Shown: positions 18,161-26,289 of the stretch, one piece after another
Position numbering within the stretch: position 1 is the first letter of the stretch
How the letters are laid out: each line of letters begins with the position of its first letter
Source: Streptomyces sp. NBC_00461
Lineage (GTDB): Bacteria; Actinomycetota; Actinomycetes; Streptomycetales; Streptomycetaceae
Length of the DNA stretch: 64,000 bases
Reading direction: 5' to 3'
Assembly: GCF_036013935.1 (NCBI RefSeq)
Contig: NZ_CP107902.1
Coordinates: forward strand, 9,519,001 to 9,583,000
Made by a program: the position numbers and the translations under genes
The notes under the pieces: model-generated
Database searches by the model: none
Told to the model about the DNA's origin: nothing
The model's input: the letters and a program-made list of their open reading frames with translations, nothing else

Positions 18161-19602
18161 GTGTGTTCTCCTTGCGTGCTGTGCTGCTTGCGCCACCGCT
18201 CGTACGTCTCGTGCCAGTCGGGACCGAGGGGATACAGGCCGTCGATGTCGTGTCCGGCGCGCACCTGCTCGGTGATGAAGTGCTCCCGCTGTTCCTGCTC
18301 CCGGCAGTCGGTGATCAGGTCCTCGGCCAGCTCGGGCGGCACGACGACCACGCCGTCCGCGTCTCCCACCAGCAGGTCGCCGGGCTGCACGAGGGCTCCG
18401 CCGCAGGCGATCGGCACTCCCGTGTCCCACGGCACATGGCGGCGGCCGAGGACGGAGGGGTGGGCTCCGCTGTGGTAGACGGGCAGCCCCAGTTCGGTGA
18501 CGGCGACGCTGTCGCGCAGGCCTCCGTCGGTGACCACCCCGGCCGCGCCGCGCCGCTGGGCGCGCAGGGCCAGGATGTCGCCGAGCGTGCCGGCGGATGT
18601 GTCCCGGCGGGCGTCCATGACCAGCACATGGCCGGGTCGCAGCTGCTCTATGGCCCTCTTCTGGGCGTTCATGCCGTTGCCGTACCGCTTGAACAGGTCC
18701 TCGCGCAGCGGCAGGTAGCGCAGCGTGTGGGCGACGCCGACCATCTTCGTGTCCGGCCGTGTGGGACGCACCCCGTCGATGGACATGTGCGGCAGTCCGC
18801 GCCCCCGCAACTGTGCGCTGAGCGTGGCGACCGCGACCGAACGCAGTCCTTGCTCGACGCACTTGTCGAGTAGTGGCTCGGGGTTGAACGCGGCTCCGTG
18901 GGCGGCCTCGCGTTCGGCCGGGTCCGTCCTCGGCATCGCTCCGTACGTCTCCAGGGCGGGCCCGGAGGCGATGGGGTTGCGCAGCCGCCCGGTGGACTGC
19001 CCGCTGCCGGTGACCTCGACCTCCACCGTGTCGCCGGGGGAGACGACGGACGCGCCGGCCGGAGTGCCCGTAAGGATTACGTCACCGGGCTCCAGGGTGA
19101 CCAGTCTCGACAGGTCGGCGACGAGCTGTCCGAAGGGGAACAGGAGCGTGTCGGTGGTGTCGTCCTGCACGAGTTCGCCGTTGACCCAGGTACGCAACTG
19201 GAGTGCGTCCGGGTCGAGTTGACGGGCATCCAGCAGCCGCGGCCCGATCGGGGTGAAGCCGTCTGCGCCCTTGGAGCGGAGGTTGGAGCCGCGGTCGGCG
19301 TACCGTAGGTCGTAGACCCCGGCGTCGTTCGCGGCGGTCACCCACCGCACGTGGGACCAGCCGTCCTCCGGCCGCACCCGCTGGGCCCGGCTGCCGACGA
19401 CCAGGGCGATCTCGCCTTCGAACCCGAGAAGTTCACACCCCTCCGGGCGGACGATGGCCTCCTTGGTGCCTGCCAACGACGAGGGGGGCTTGAGGAAGTA
19501 GGAGGGCTGGGCCGGGATCCGGCCGCGCTCCTTGGCCCGGCTGGGGTAGTTGAGATGGACAGCGATGATCTTCGACGGGGGATTCCCCAGGGGGTGCGTC
19601 AT
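18157..19602 (-). CDS. fusion of FAH-family HpaG-like domain and RraA/HMG-aldolase-like domain
   Basis: 481 residues. Residues about 1-225 form a fumarylacetoacetate-hydrolase fold like HpaG: KIIAVHLNYPSRAKERG, GFEGEIALVVGSRAQ, AANDAGVYDLRYADRG and ILTGTPAGASVVSPGDTVE. Residues about 265-445 form an RraA/4-hydroxy-4-methyl-2-oxoglutarate-aldolase-like domain, with GTLGDILALRAQRRGAAG and VVTDGGLRDS (conserved Arg-Asp). In the hpa pathway HpaG decarboxylates 5-oxopent-3-ene-1,2,5-tricarboxylate and isomerises the product; Gram-negative HpaG is usually two FAH domains. Here the second is an RraA fold, known for oxaloacetate decarboxylase and retro-aldol activity. Coupled to hpaB (TGATG) and to the DapA gene (ATGA). 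Confidence 0.86.
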   Translation of the reverse strand: MTHPLGNPPSKIIAVHLNYPSRAKERGRIPAQPSYFLKPPSSLAGTKEAIVRPEGCELLGFEGEIALVVGSRAQRVRPEDGWSHVRWVTAANDAGVYDLRYADRGSNLRSKGADGFTPIGPRLLDARQLDPDALQLRTWVNGELVQDDTTDTLLFPFGQLVADLSRLVTLEPGDVILTGTPAGASVVSPGDTVEVEVTGSGQSTGRLRNPIASGPALETYGAMPRTDPAEREAAHGAAFNPEPLLDKCVEQGLRSVAVATLSAQLRGRGLPHMSIDGVRPTRPDTKMVGVAHTLRYLPLREDLFKRYGNGMNAQKRAIEQLRPGHVLVMDARRDTSAGTLGDILALRAQRRGAAGVVTDGGLRDSVAVTELGLPVYHSGAHPSVLGRRHVPWDTGVPIACGGALVQPGDLLVGDADGVVVVPPELAEDLITDCREQEQREHFITEQVRAGHDIDGLYPLGPDWHETYERWRKQHSTQGEHT

Positions 19603-21053
19603 CAGGAGCGCTCCAGGAACGCCTGGACCTTCGCCCTGTGCGGCTCGCGGTCGTACGACTTCACGTACGCGCCGGCCATGCGGACGGGGTCGCCGAAGAA
19701 GTAGTACTCGTACAGGGCCTGGCGGCTGGAGAAGGCGGAGATGCAGGTGTCCCAGACGAGACGGAACAGCTTCACGCGCTCGGCGCCGGTGAGGGTGGCC
19801 GACTGGAGGTAGGCCTCGATGTCGGCGGCCGCCGGGCCGGTGATGTCGAGTTCGGTCGGGGTGGCCATCAGGCCGGAAGCGCCCAGCTTGCGCAGGATCT
19901 GCGGGAAGCGCTGGTACAGCTTGGGGTAGAGGTTGCGGGCGGCGTTGAGGGGGGCCCAGGCCGGGGTCAGCACCCCGTACTCGTTGACCGCGGCGTCGGC
20001 TTCCGCCGCGCGCAGGAAGGCGCGCAGCGTCTCCAGGGTGGTGATGATCTCGGCGATGTCCTCCTGGACGTGCTGGAACTGCTCGATGCCGATGGCCTCC
20101 GTGAGCAGTGTCACCAGTCCGAGGACGTACTCGGTCTTGGCGGTGGTGCGGGTGACGACCTGGTGGGTCATGTGCACCACGGAGGACGTCTGGGAGTAGA
20201 AGCCGTTGCACAGCTCGGCGTCACCGAGGGCGAAGCAGCGCTCGAAGGGCACGTGCACGTCGTCGAAGACGACCACACAGTCCGATTCCTCGAAGCGGGA
20301 GGCGAGGGGGTGGTCGTGGCGCGGGCGGTCGTAGTCGAGGGGTTCGCGGGCGATGTAGCGCAGGCCGGGGGTGTCGTTGGGGATGGCAAAGGCGTAGGAG
20401 TACGGCTTGTCCTCGGGGGTGCCGCGGAGCACGGTCGAGGGGAAGACGAGCATCTCGTCGGCGAAGGGGGCGATGGTGGCGAGCATGCGCGCCCCGCGGA
20501 TCACCACGCCGTTGTCGTCCTCCTTCACGATGCGTGCCGCGAGCTTGCCGCCCGCCTGCTGGGTACCGGCCACCGCCCGGTTGACCTGCGGCGGGATCAG
20601 CGTGTGTGTGCACAGCAGATCCTCTTCGCGGGCCTTCTCGTAGTAGCGGCGGATGTTCTCGCCGAAGGCGGGGTTGGCCTGGGCGAACCAGTCGGCGGCC
20701 GACGCGAGCGCCATCAGGGAGCTGTTCATGTAGTCGCCGGTGCGGCCGAGCATGCCGTTGCTGTGGTCGGCCCACACCTTGAACGCCTTACGGCGCTTGA
20801 CGAGATCGTCGGGTGTGCGGGGAGTGAGGAAGGACGTGCCGACCGGCTCACCGGAGGTGGGGGAGGCGTACGTGAGGACGTCCTTGTGTTCCTCGCTGTG
20901 CTGGAGGTCGTACAGCTCGGCGTAGGTCTGCACGACGTTGCGGAAAGCGGGGTGTTCCTGGATTCCTCCGGTGAGCGTCTCGCCCTGGATGTGCACGGTG
21001 GGGCGGGACTGGGAGAGGCGATCGAGGAATTCCTTGCCGGTGCGTGCGGCCAT
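19602..21053 (-). CDS. hpaB: 4-hydroxyphenylacetate 3-monooxygenase, oxygenase component
   Basis: 483 residues of the FADH2-dependent HpaB family with an acyl-CoA-dehydrogenase-like fold. Typical segments: SHNG-like DHSNGMLGRTGDYMNSSLMA, HTLIPPQVNRA, VVIRGARMLATIAPFADEM and VVFDDVHVPFERCFALGD. The C-terminus has ITGPAAADIEAYLQ and LFRLVWDTCISAFSSRQALYEYYFFGDP. It hydroxylates 4-hydroxyphenylacetate to homoprotocatechuate using reduced flavin from HpaC, encoded just upstream with a 61-bp gap. Its stop is joined to the FAH-RraA start (TGATG). Confidence 0.95.
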   Translation of the reverse strand: MAARTGKEFLDRLSQSRPTVHIQGETLTGGIQEHPAFRNVVQTYAELYDLQHSEEHKDVLTYASPTSGEPVGTSFLTPRTPDDLVKRRKAFKVWADHSNGMLGRTGDYMNSSLMALASAADWFAQANPAFGENIRRYYEKAREEDLLCTHTLIPPQVNRAVAGTQQAGGKLAARIVKEDDNGVVIRGARMLATIAPFADEMLVFPSTVLRGTPEDKPYSYAFAIPNDTPGLRYIAREPLDYDRPRHDHPLASRFEESDCVVVFDDVHVPFERCFALGDAELCNGFYSQTSSVVHMTHQVVTRTTAKTEYVLGLVTLLTEAIGIEQFQHVQEDIAEIITTLETLRAFLRAAEADAAVNEYGVLTPAWAPLNAARNLYPKLYQRFPQILRKLGASGLMATPTELDITGPAAADIEAYLQSATLTGAERVKLFRLVWDTCISAFSSRQALYEYYFFGDPVRMAGAYVKSYDREPHRAKVQAFLERS

Positions 21054-21114
21054 GGTGGTTCTCCTGGGGAGTGGGGTGGGGCTTGAGAAGGGGAGTGGGG
21101 ACGGCGGAAGAGCT

Positions 21115-21618
21115 TCAGAAGAGGTGCTCGATGCCGTCGGTCGACTCGGTGGTGGACGCGAAACGGCTCCAGGCGTAGGTCAGGGCGTCGCCGTCGCGGT
21201 GGCCGAGGTCGGTGACGCGGCCGAGGACCAGGGTGTGGTCGCCGCCGTCGTACGCGCGCCAGGGCTCGCACTCCACCCAGGCGAGCGGGTCGGCCAGCCG
21301 GGGGACGCGCGCGCCCTCCGCCCAGCGGGGCTCCGCGGTGCTCGGGGCCCCGGCGAACAGCCGGGCCAACTGCTCCTGTTCGGCACCGAGGATGTTCACG
21401 CAGAAGGGCCCGTCGGCCAGCTGGTCGTGGCAGCGGGCCCGGCGGCCGACGCTGACCAGGACCAGCGGCGGTTCTGCGGACACGGACGTGAAGGAGTTCA
21501 TGGTGGCGCCCCGCGGGCCGCTGTCGGTCGCGTACGACACCACCGTGACGCCGGTGGCGAAACGGGACATGCAGGCACGCAGCGCGCCGGGACTGGGGGG
21601 AGCGAATGCTTCGGGCAT
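21115..21618 (-). CDS. hpaC: flavin reductase component of 4-hydroxyphenylacetate monooxygenase
   Basis: 167 residues from ATG 21618 with AAGGAA in front. Flavin-reductase-like (FMN-binding split barrel) domain: CMSRFATGVTVVSYA, GATMNSFTSVSAEPPLVLV, FCVNILGAEQEQLARLFAG, and GGDHTLVLGRVTDLG near the end. Supplies FADH2 to HpaB. First gene of the minus-strand operon; the 318-bp region before it is shared with the divergent MarR gene and holds dyads. Confidence 0.92.
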   Translation of the reverse strand: MPEAFAPPSPGALRACMSRFATGVTVVSYATDSGPRGATMNSFTSVSAEPPLVLVSVGRRARCHDQLADGPFCVNILGAEQEQLARLFAGAPSTAEPRWAEGARVPRLADPLAWVECEPWRAYDGGDHTLVLGRVTDLGHRDGDALTYAWSRFASTTESTDGIEHLF

Positions 21619-21725
21619 ACGAGGTTCCTTGGGATCGATCGCCCGCCACACCGTCCCCCTTGACGGAGGAGGAACGGCCGGGGCTACCCGGCCGCACATC
21701 GGGACGCACGGCCGGGAGGAGACCT

Positions 21726-21795
21726 GTCCCCTGACAGAGCCAGGGGACAAAACGGGACGACTAATACTCAGAGCATGTAATCAATGCTTTGATTA
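21726..21795. promoter_or_regulatory. hpa control region with two palindromes
   Basis: Within the 318-bp hpaC/MarR intergenic region, TAATCAA (21778-21784) and TTGATTA (21789-21795) form a perfect 7-4-7 palindrome, and GTCCCCTG (21726-21733) and CAGGGGAC (21741-21748) form an 8-7-8 one. The AT-rich palindrome has the size and character of a MarR-family operator and would suit HpaR control of both promoters. The GC-rich one could also be a leader hairpin. Confidence 0.6.
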
Positions 21796-21936
21796 ATTGG
21801 GGACCGTACCCCCGTCGGCATCTGGAGGGAAGCCCTCGGGTGAAGGTTTTTTACGGTCCGGAAACCTGGACGGGGTGTCGACGCGTGCCCGCTTCCCGAG
21901 TGCGGTCCGTGATGCCGCCCGACCTAGACTCCGACT

Positions 21937-22482
21937 GTGACCCAGGAACCGGAACCGCTGGATGCCGACCACCTGCACTTCTGGTCGTTCATTGACCACG
22001 CCGTCGACCGGGCCTCGCGGGAACTCCCCGGCATCGACCCGCTCGCCATGCGGCTGGTGCTCACCCTCCACCGCGCGGCCAATATGCTCGTCTACGACCT
22101 CGAATCCGCCGTACACCGGCCTCGCGGCTGGTCATGGCCCGGCTTTCGAGTGCTGTTCGCCATCTGGTTGTCGGGCCCGGTCGAGGCGAAGAAGGTCGCG
22201 GAGCTGTCCGGCATGAGCCGAGCCGCCGTGTCGGCGCTGGTGAACACGCTGGAACGGGACGGCCTGGTGAGCAAGGAGCGCGCCTCCTATGACGGGCGCG
22301 CGGTCCAGCTCGGCCTTACCGAGGCCGGCCTGCAGGCGATCACCACTGCCTTCCAGGCGCACAACGCACGTGAACAGGAGTGGGCGGGCGCCCTCAGTGA
22401 GGACGAGCAGCGGACCCTCATCGAATTGCTCGGCAAGCTGACCGCGCACTCCGCGCACTTCGACGTCCGGCATCGGACCTGA
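21937..22482 (+). CDS. hpaR: MarR-family regulator of the hpa operon
   Basis: 181 residues, GTG start. Winged-helix MarR core: RGWSWPGFRVLFAIWLSGPVEAKKVAELSG, then MSRAAVSALVNTLERDGLV (recognition helix) and ASYDGRAVQLGLTEAG (wing). It has an unusually long N-terminal helix region of about 60 residues. Divergently transcribed from hpaC across a region with a MarR-like palindrome. By analogy with HpaR it should repress the operon and release on binding 4-hydroxyphenylacetate or homoprotocatechuate. The symbol rests on context. Confidence 0.82.
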   Translation: MTQEPEPLDADHLHFWSFIDHAVDRASRELPGIDPLAMRLVLTLHRAANMLVYDLESAVHRPRGWSWPGFRVLFAIWLSGPVEAKKVAELSGMSRAAVSALVNTLERDGLVSKERASYDGRAVQLGLTEAGLQAITTAFQAHNAREQEWAGALSEDEQRTLIELLGKLTAHSAHFDVRHRT

Positions 22483-22544
22483 CGGGTTTTCCGAGGGCGA
22501 CGAGCCAATGGCAGGCGTCCTACCTGGCGGACGGGCAGCCGTCG

Positions 22545-22772
22545 TCAGGGCTGTTGCGGTGCTGAGTAGACAGGCCACCGCACGATCTGTTCGAGTCCGT
22601 CGCGACCGGGTGCCGCGTGCGCGACGATGTTCGCGTTCTGTGCATGCAGTTGGTCGGCGACCGCAGTGGCGACGAGCTCGTCCTTGGACGTGAAGTGGGT
22701 GTAGAAGGCGCCGTTGGTCGGTCCTGCGTCCTTCGTGAGTGTCGCGATCGCCGACGGCGATCCAGGGCCCCG
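22545..22772 (-). pseudogene. TetR-family regulator fragment
   Basis: SAIATLTKDAGPTNGAFYTHFTSKDELVATAVADQL is the HTH and following helix of a TetR protein. The true N-terminus is replaced at about 22772 by an IS701 scrap, and the frame stops after about 70 residues (VRWPVYSAPQQP). It lacks the ligand domain. Confidence 0.65.
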
Positions 22773-23122
22773 CAGTGCTAGCGCGCGATGGCGACCGAGA
22801 TCTTTCCGTCCTTGGGGAACGACACGTCGTCGATGGCCCAGGCGTCCGGGCCGATTCTCGGCACCATCCGCGCCGCGATCCGCCGCCCTACCGGCACCGG
22901 GTCCCACGTCGACTGGTTCACGAACTGCTGCAGGTTCTGCTCGTTGCCGTCCGGCAGCCGCGCGGCCATGGCCTGGACGGACTTGCGCCGCCCGTCCAGC
23001 ATCAGCCCCTGCAGATAGCAGTCGCTCTTGGCCCGCTGGTCCTTGCGCGGCACCGCCGCGAACACGTCAGCCACGAATAACGCCAACGTCGCCCGAGCAC
23101 GGTTCACTTCATGTGCGTCCAC
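22773..23122 (-). mobile_element. IS701-family transposase, 5' fragment
   Basis: MDAHEVNRARATLALFVADV, YLQGLMLDGRRKSVQAMA, QQFVNQSTWDP and WAIDDVSFPKDGK match the N-terminal third of IS701-type transposases, including the first catalytic Asp region (DDVSFPKDG). A TAG at about 22783 interrupts a continuing match (VAIAR, stop, HCGAL), and the homology is then cut by the TetR fragment. No terminal repeats are seen. Confidence 0.75.
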
Positions 23123-23160
23123 ACATCCACCATGCCGCTGAACACCACCGACAGAAAGAC

Positions 23161-24372
23161 CTAACGGAGTCCCACTAGGTCGTTGCGGGCAATGACGCCG
23201 GCCTTCGCGACCAGGACCGGTCGACCGTAAGCGCCGATGTCCTTGAGCGGGTCCCCGTCGAGCAACACGAGATCAGCGGCCTTTCCCATCTCGATGGTGC
23301 CGATCTCGTCGAGGAGATCAAGATTCGCGGCAGCATTCGCTGTCGCCGCCAGGAGAGCCTGCATCGGTGTCATGCCAATTGCGACCATCACCGCGAGCTC
23401 CTTGGGGAGGTCGGTATGACGATTGAAGGGAGTTCCGGCATCAGTGCCGGCTGCGACGCGCACCCCGGCCTGGACAGCCGCGCGGAACATCTCGCGGCTA
23501 CGATCGCGCTCCAATATCGCTTTGTCGATCATCCACCCCGGGCTACCCCCGGCCGGCCCGAATTCGACAATTCCATCGACCGCGAGCAGGGTTGGCACAA
23601 GGAAGGTGCCCTGATCGATCGCCTGGGTGAAGAGCTCCTCGTCGAGGTGGTAGCCGTGCTCGATTGAATCCACGCCGGCGTCGAGTGCGTTCTTGATGCC
23701 CTGTCGGCCGATCGCGTGTGTAGCAGTTCGCTTCCCGGCGTTATGAGCTTCCTGGACTACTGTGCGCAGTTCCTCGGCAAGCAACGCGGTCTGGGTCGGG
23801 CGGACTCCGGGTGTCAGGACACCGCCCGTGGCCATGGCCTTGATGAACTGAGAGCCTTCCTTGATCTCGGCCCGGACAGCGTGGCGGATGGCATCTATAC
23901 CATCCGCCTCCCGTCCCATGAAGTGACCGTGGCCGCCCGTCATGGTGATGACCCGGCCGGCTGCCACGATTCGGGGACCCTCGACGAGGCCGGCGTCGAC
24001 CGCTTTGCCCAACTCAATGACGATTCCGTTCGCCGCACCGCAGTCGCGCACGGTGGTGACGCCGCATGCAAGCGTGTGCCGGGCGTTCTGAGCGGCGCGG
24101 AGTGACGCAATCGGCAAGCTGTCGTTCACGACCTGCTCGAAGAGATCGGCGGAGCCGTCATTCGCCAAGTGGACATGAGAGTTGATGAGGCCAGGAATCA
24201 GAGAGCGACCATTGCCGTTGATTACGTGTTTGTCGCCGATGGAGGGGGCGTTCTCGTCCGGGCCGATCCAGGCGATGCGGCCTGCATCCATCAGGACACT
24301 GGTGCCGGCTTTGGGAGCGCCTCCGAGACCGTCGATGAGGTTGGTGTTTGTGATCAGGGAAACCGCGTTCAT
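23161..24372 (-). CDS. metal-dependent amidohydrolase (imidazolonepropionase-like)
   Basis: 403 residues. Beta-sandwich edges and a TIM barrel of the amidohydrolase superfamily. LIPGLINSHVHLAND holds the first HxH, GVTTVRDCGAANG follows, and GGHGHFMGREADG is typical of Xaa-Pro/organophosphate-type members. FIKAMATGGVLTPG supplies the bridging Lys. TATHAIGRQGIKNALDAGVDSIEHG supplies the later His residues, and AAGTDAGTPFN the Asp. It hydrolyses an amide or lactam; the substrate is unknown. The sequence is complete, unlike the second copy near 53.6 kb, of which only scraps remain. Less biased codon use than the operon that follows suggests separate origin. Confidence 0.85.
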   Translation of the reverse strand: MNAVSLITNTNLIDGLGGAPKAGTSVLMDAGRIAWIGPDENAPSIGDKHVINGNGRSLIPGLINSHVHLANDGSADLFEQVVNDSLPIASLRAAQNARHTLACGVTTVRDCGAANGIVIELGKAVDAGLVEGPRIVAAGRVITMTGGHGHFMGREADGIDAIRHAVRAEIKEGSQFIKAMATGGVLTPGVRPTQTALLAEELRTVVQEAHNAGKRTATHAIGRQGIKNALDAGVDSIEHGYHLDEELFTQAIDQGTFLVPTLLAVDGIVEFGPAGGSPGWMIDKAILERDRSREMFRAAVQAGVRVAAGTDAGTPFNRHTDLPKELAVMVAIGMTPMQALLAATANAAANLDLLDEIGTIEMGKAADLVLLDGDPLKDIGAYGRPVLVAKAGVIARNDLVGLR

Positions 24373-24593
24373 CTGATTCTCTTTTCTTGCACCCGAATGA
24401 ATCGGGAGATGGTCTGGAGGAATTCTCGGGTCTCTTCCACGTGAGGGTTGTGGCCCGAGTTCTCAAGGATGTGCGAGTTTGCGTGGGGAATCTCCTTCAT
24501 GATTTCCTCCGATTGCGATGGCGGTGTGCCCCAGTCGTATCTACCCGCGACAGCAAGGGTTGGGATGCGGCGAAGATCGGAGCTGACGACCAC
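24369..24593 (-). pseudogene. alpha/beta hydrolase, C-terminal remnant
   Basis: The last 65-70 residues (RIPTLAVAGRYDWGTPPS, IPHANSHILENSGHNPHVEE, FLQTISRFI) match the C-terminus of the intact hydrolase at 53958-54812 almost residue for residue. They include the catalytic His in SGHNP. The first 200 residues, with the nucleophile, are absent. The stop overlaps the amidohydrolase start, the same order as in the second copy. Confidence 0.82.
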
Positions 24594-24596
24594 GGC

Positions 24597-24797
24597 CTAA
24601 TACGTCCATGTCAATGTGCGCAAAACCGCCGGGTCATCCACCTCGCCGACCCGAAAATCATGGAAAGTAGACGTGGGTTCGAGGACGTCTATGTCTCCGC
24701 TCAATGTATAGACGTCGGTAGATTTGCCTGATGGTTCATCAGTGAAAGTCACGTGAATCTCGACGAACCCAGCCAGTCCCTCGCCGTAGTGCTGCAC
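24597..24797 (-). pseudogene. unrecognised gene remnant
   Basis: An open frame of 66 codons ends VDDPAVLRTLTWTY and includes GFVEIHVTFTDEPSGKSTDV. It reads like the C-terminal part of a soluble catabolic enzyme, with good codon usage, but lacks a credible start or N-terminus. I do not recognise the family. It lies between two other remnants, so decay is the simplest reading. Confidence 0.4.
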
Positions 24798-24839
24798 TCC
24801 GGCACCCCGTCCCAGCCGGGTTCGCTACCACCCGTTGCC

Positions 24840-25047
24840 GAGGGCAAGTCCAATTGCTAGACGCCGTCCCGCCTTCTCACTGAGTAGTGCGATGACGTCG
24901 CTGTCCGAATAGCGGAGGCGCCATTCTTCACATCTTTGGTCACCTAGGTCTGGCCGTAGACGGTGACGCTGCGGCCGACGAGGTCGACGAAGTCGAGATG
25001 GTGGGATTGCAGGAGTCCGGCGCCGACGATGGCGACCTGACTGCGCA
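24840..25047 (-). pseudogene. 4-hydroxybenzoate 3-monooxygenase (pobA-like) remnant
   Basis: Reading from ATG 25047: MRSQVAIVGAGLLQSHH resembles the PobA FAD motif with a deletion, and VDLVGRSVTVYGQT, a stop, then VTKD matches the later PobA block GRxVTVYGQTEVTKD, where a Glu codon appears to have become TAG. Some 80 residues between the two blocks are missing. So it looks like a collapsed flavin hydroxylase gene. Confidence 0.5.
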
Positions 25048-25106
25048 TGGCGAGGGGCCTCGGTTCCGTCAGGCGGGGAGTCGGGCGAGGTTGCCCGCAC
25101 AGGTCG

Positions 25107-26273
25107 TCACGTCGTCGCCACGGCGAAGGTATCGGCGATCCAGTCGGCGACGAAGGTGCTGACGTGCGCGAGGTGATCCAGCCCGATGTGCTCGGTGGCG
25201 CCCTCGTCGGGGGTGAAGATCCGCAGGTCGCGCTTGGGGGCGTGGATGGCCTGGTCGTAGGACCGGTGGGCGTACTCGACGGGGATCTGACGGTCGTTTG
25301 CGCCGTGCGCGATCAGGAACGGCACGGTGATCTGCTCGACGACGCCGTCGAGGTGCACTCCGTCGGCGAAGGGGATGAAGGTTTCGAGGTCGTCGTGGCC
25401 CCAGACCCACAGCACGTGTTCCCAGTAGTGGGGGACCGGTCGCTCGCCCTCGCGTTCGATGCGGCGGCGCTGCACCGCCCCCCAGTTGTGGTTCGCGCCC
25501 CAGGCCACGACGAGGGCGAAGCGCTTCTCGAACGCGGCGGCGCGGGGTGCGTAGTAGCCGCCGAGCGACCAGCCGACGATGCCGATACGAGTGCGGTCGA
25601 CGTCGTCGAGGGTCTCCAGCCAGTCGACCGCCGCGCCCGCCCAGACCTCGGCGTCGATGCGGGCGGTGATGCTCTGCAACCGCAGCGCCTCGCCCGTGCC
25701 GGGCTGGTCGAGCATGAGGCAGGAGATGCCGCGGGCGGCGAGCTCGGCCCAGTGCCCCGAGGAGTACATGTGCTCCTTGGTCGAGTCCAGCCCGTTCACC
25801 AGCACGATGACCGGGGCGGGCCCGTCGGCGGCGGCGGGGGCCTGGCTGAAGTAGGCGGGCAGGGTCGTGTCGAGGTAGGGGATGGCCACGCGGCTGACCC
25901 GGGAGTCCTTGAGGTCGAATGTCTTCTGCTGCAGCTCGAGCACGCGCCGGTAGGTGGGGATGCGGTCCGGGTCGGAGTTGGAGAGCATGCGCTCGGCCTG
26001 ACACAGGTAGTTCGTGGCGCGGGCGTAGAGCTGCCCGGCGGTGCGGCTATGGCCGGACTTCTCGGCCTCCTCCGCCTGCGCCACGAGCTGGTCGGTCAGG
26101 GCGGTCCAGGCCCGCAGGAACTCGGGGGTGCCGGCGTCCTCGCCGCGGGTGGCGGCGTCGCGGATCGGACGGCAGGCGCGGTCGACCTCGTCGATCAGGC
26201 CGCCGCTGTTCAGCGCGGCGACGACGCCAAGATTCCAGACGTAGTTGCCCGGGAAGTACTCGAACACGATCAT
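25107..26273 (-). CDS. alpha/beta hydrolase, 2,6-dihydroxypseudooxynicotine-hydrolase-like C-C hydrolase
   Basis: 388 residues. A helical N-terminal part (about residues 1-130, including YARATNYLCQAERML) precedes an alpha/beta-hydrolase fold: VIVLVNGLDSTKEHMY, CLMLDQPGTGEALRL, GIVGWSLGGYYAPR (nucleophile Ser) and FLIAHGANDRQIPVEYA (acid), with the GLDHLAHV His. This two-part layout is that of the FrsA/DUF1100-like C-C bond hydrolases such as the nicotine-pathway enzyme. Last gene of the eight-gene operon; it probably splits a diketone side chain from a ring or ring-fission product. Its 3' end is also found as a scrap near 54.9 kb. Confidence 0.78.
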   Translation of the reverse strand: MIVFEYFPGNYVWNLGVVAALNSGGLIDEVDRACRPIRDAATRGEDAGTPEFLRAWTALTDQLVAQAEEAEKSGHSRTAGQLYARATNYLCQAERMLSNSDPDRIPTYRRVLELQQKTFDLKDSRVSRVAIPYLDTTLPAYFSQAPAAADGPAPVIVLVNGLDSTKEHMYSSGHWAELAARGISCLMLDQPGTGEALRLQSITARIDAEVWAGAAVDWLETLDDVDRTRIGIVGWSLGGYYAPRAAAFEKRFALVVAWGANHNWGAVQRRRIEREGERPVPHYWEHVLWVWGHDDLETFIPFADGVHLDGVVEQITVPFLIAHGANDRQIPVEYAHRSYDQAIHAPKRDLRIFTPDEGATEHIGLDHLAHVSTFVADWIADTFAVATT

Positions 26274-26289
26274 TCCTCTCGTGGGTGGT

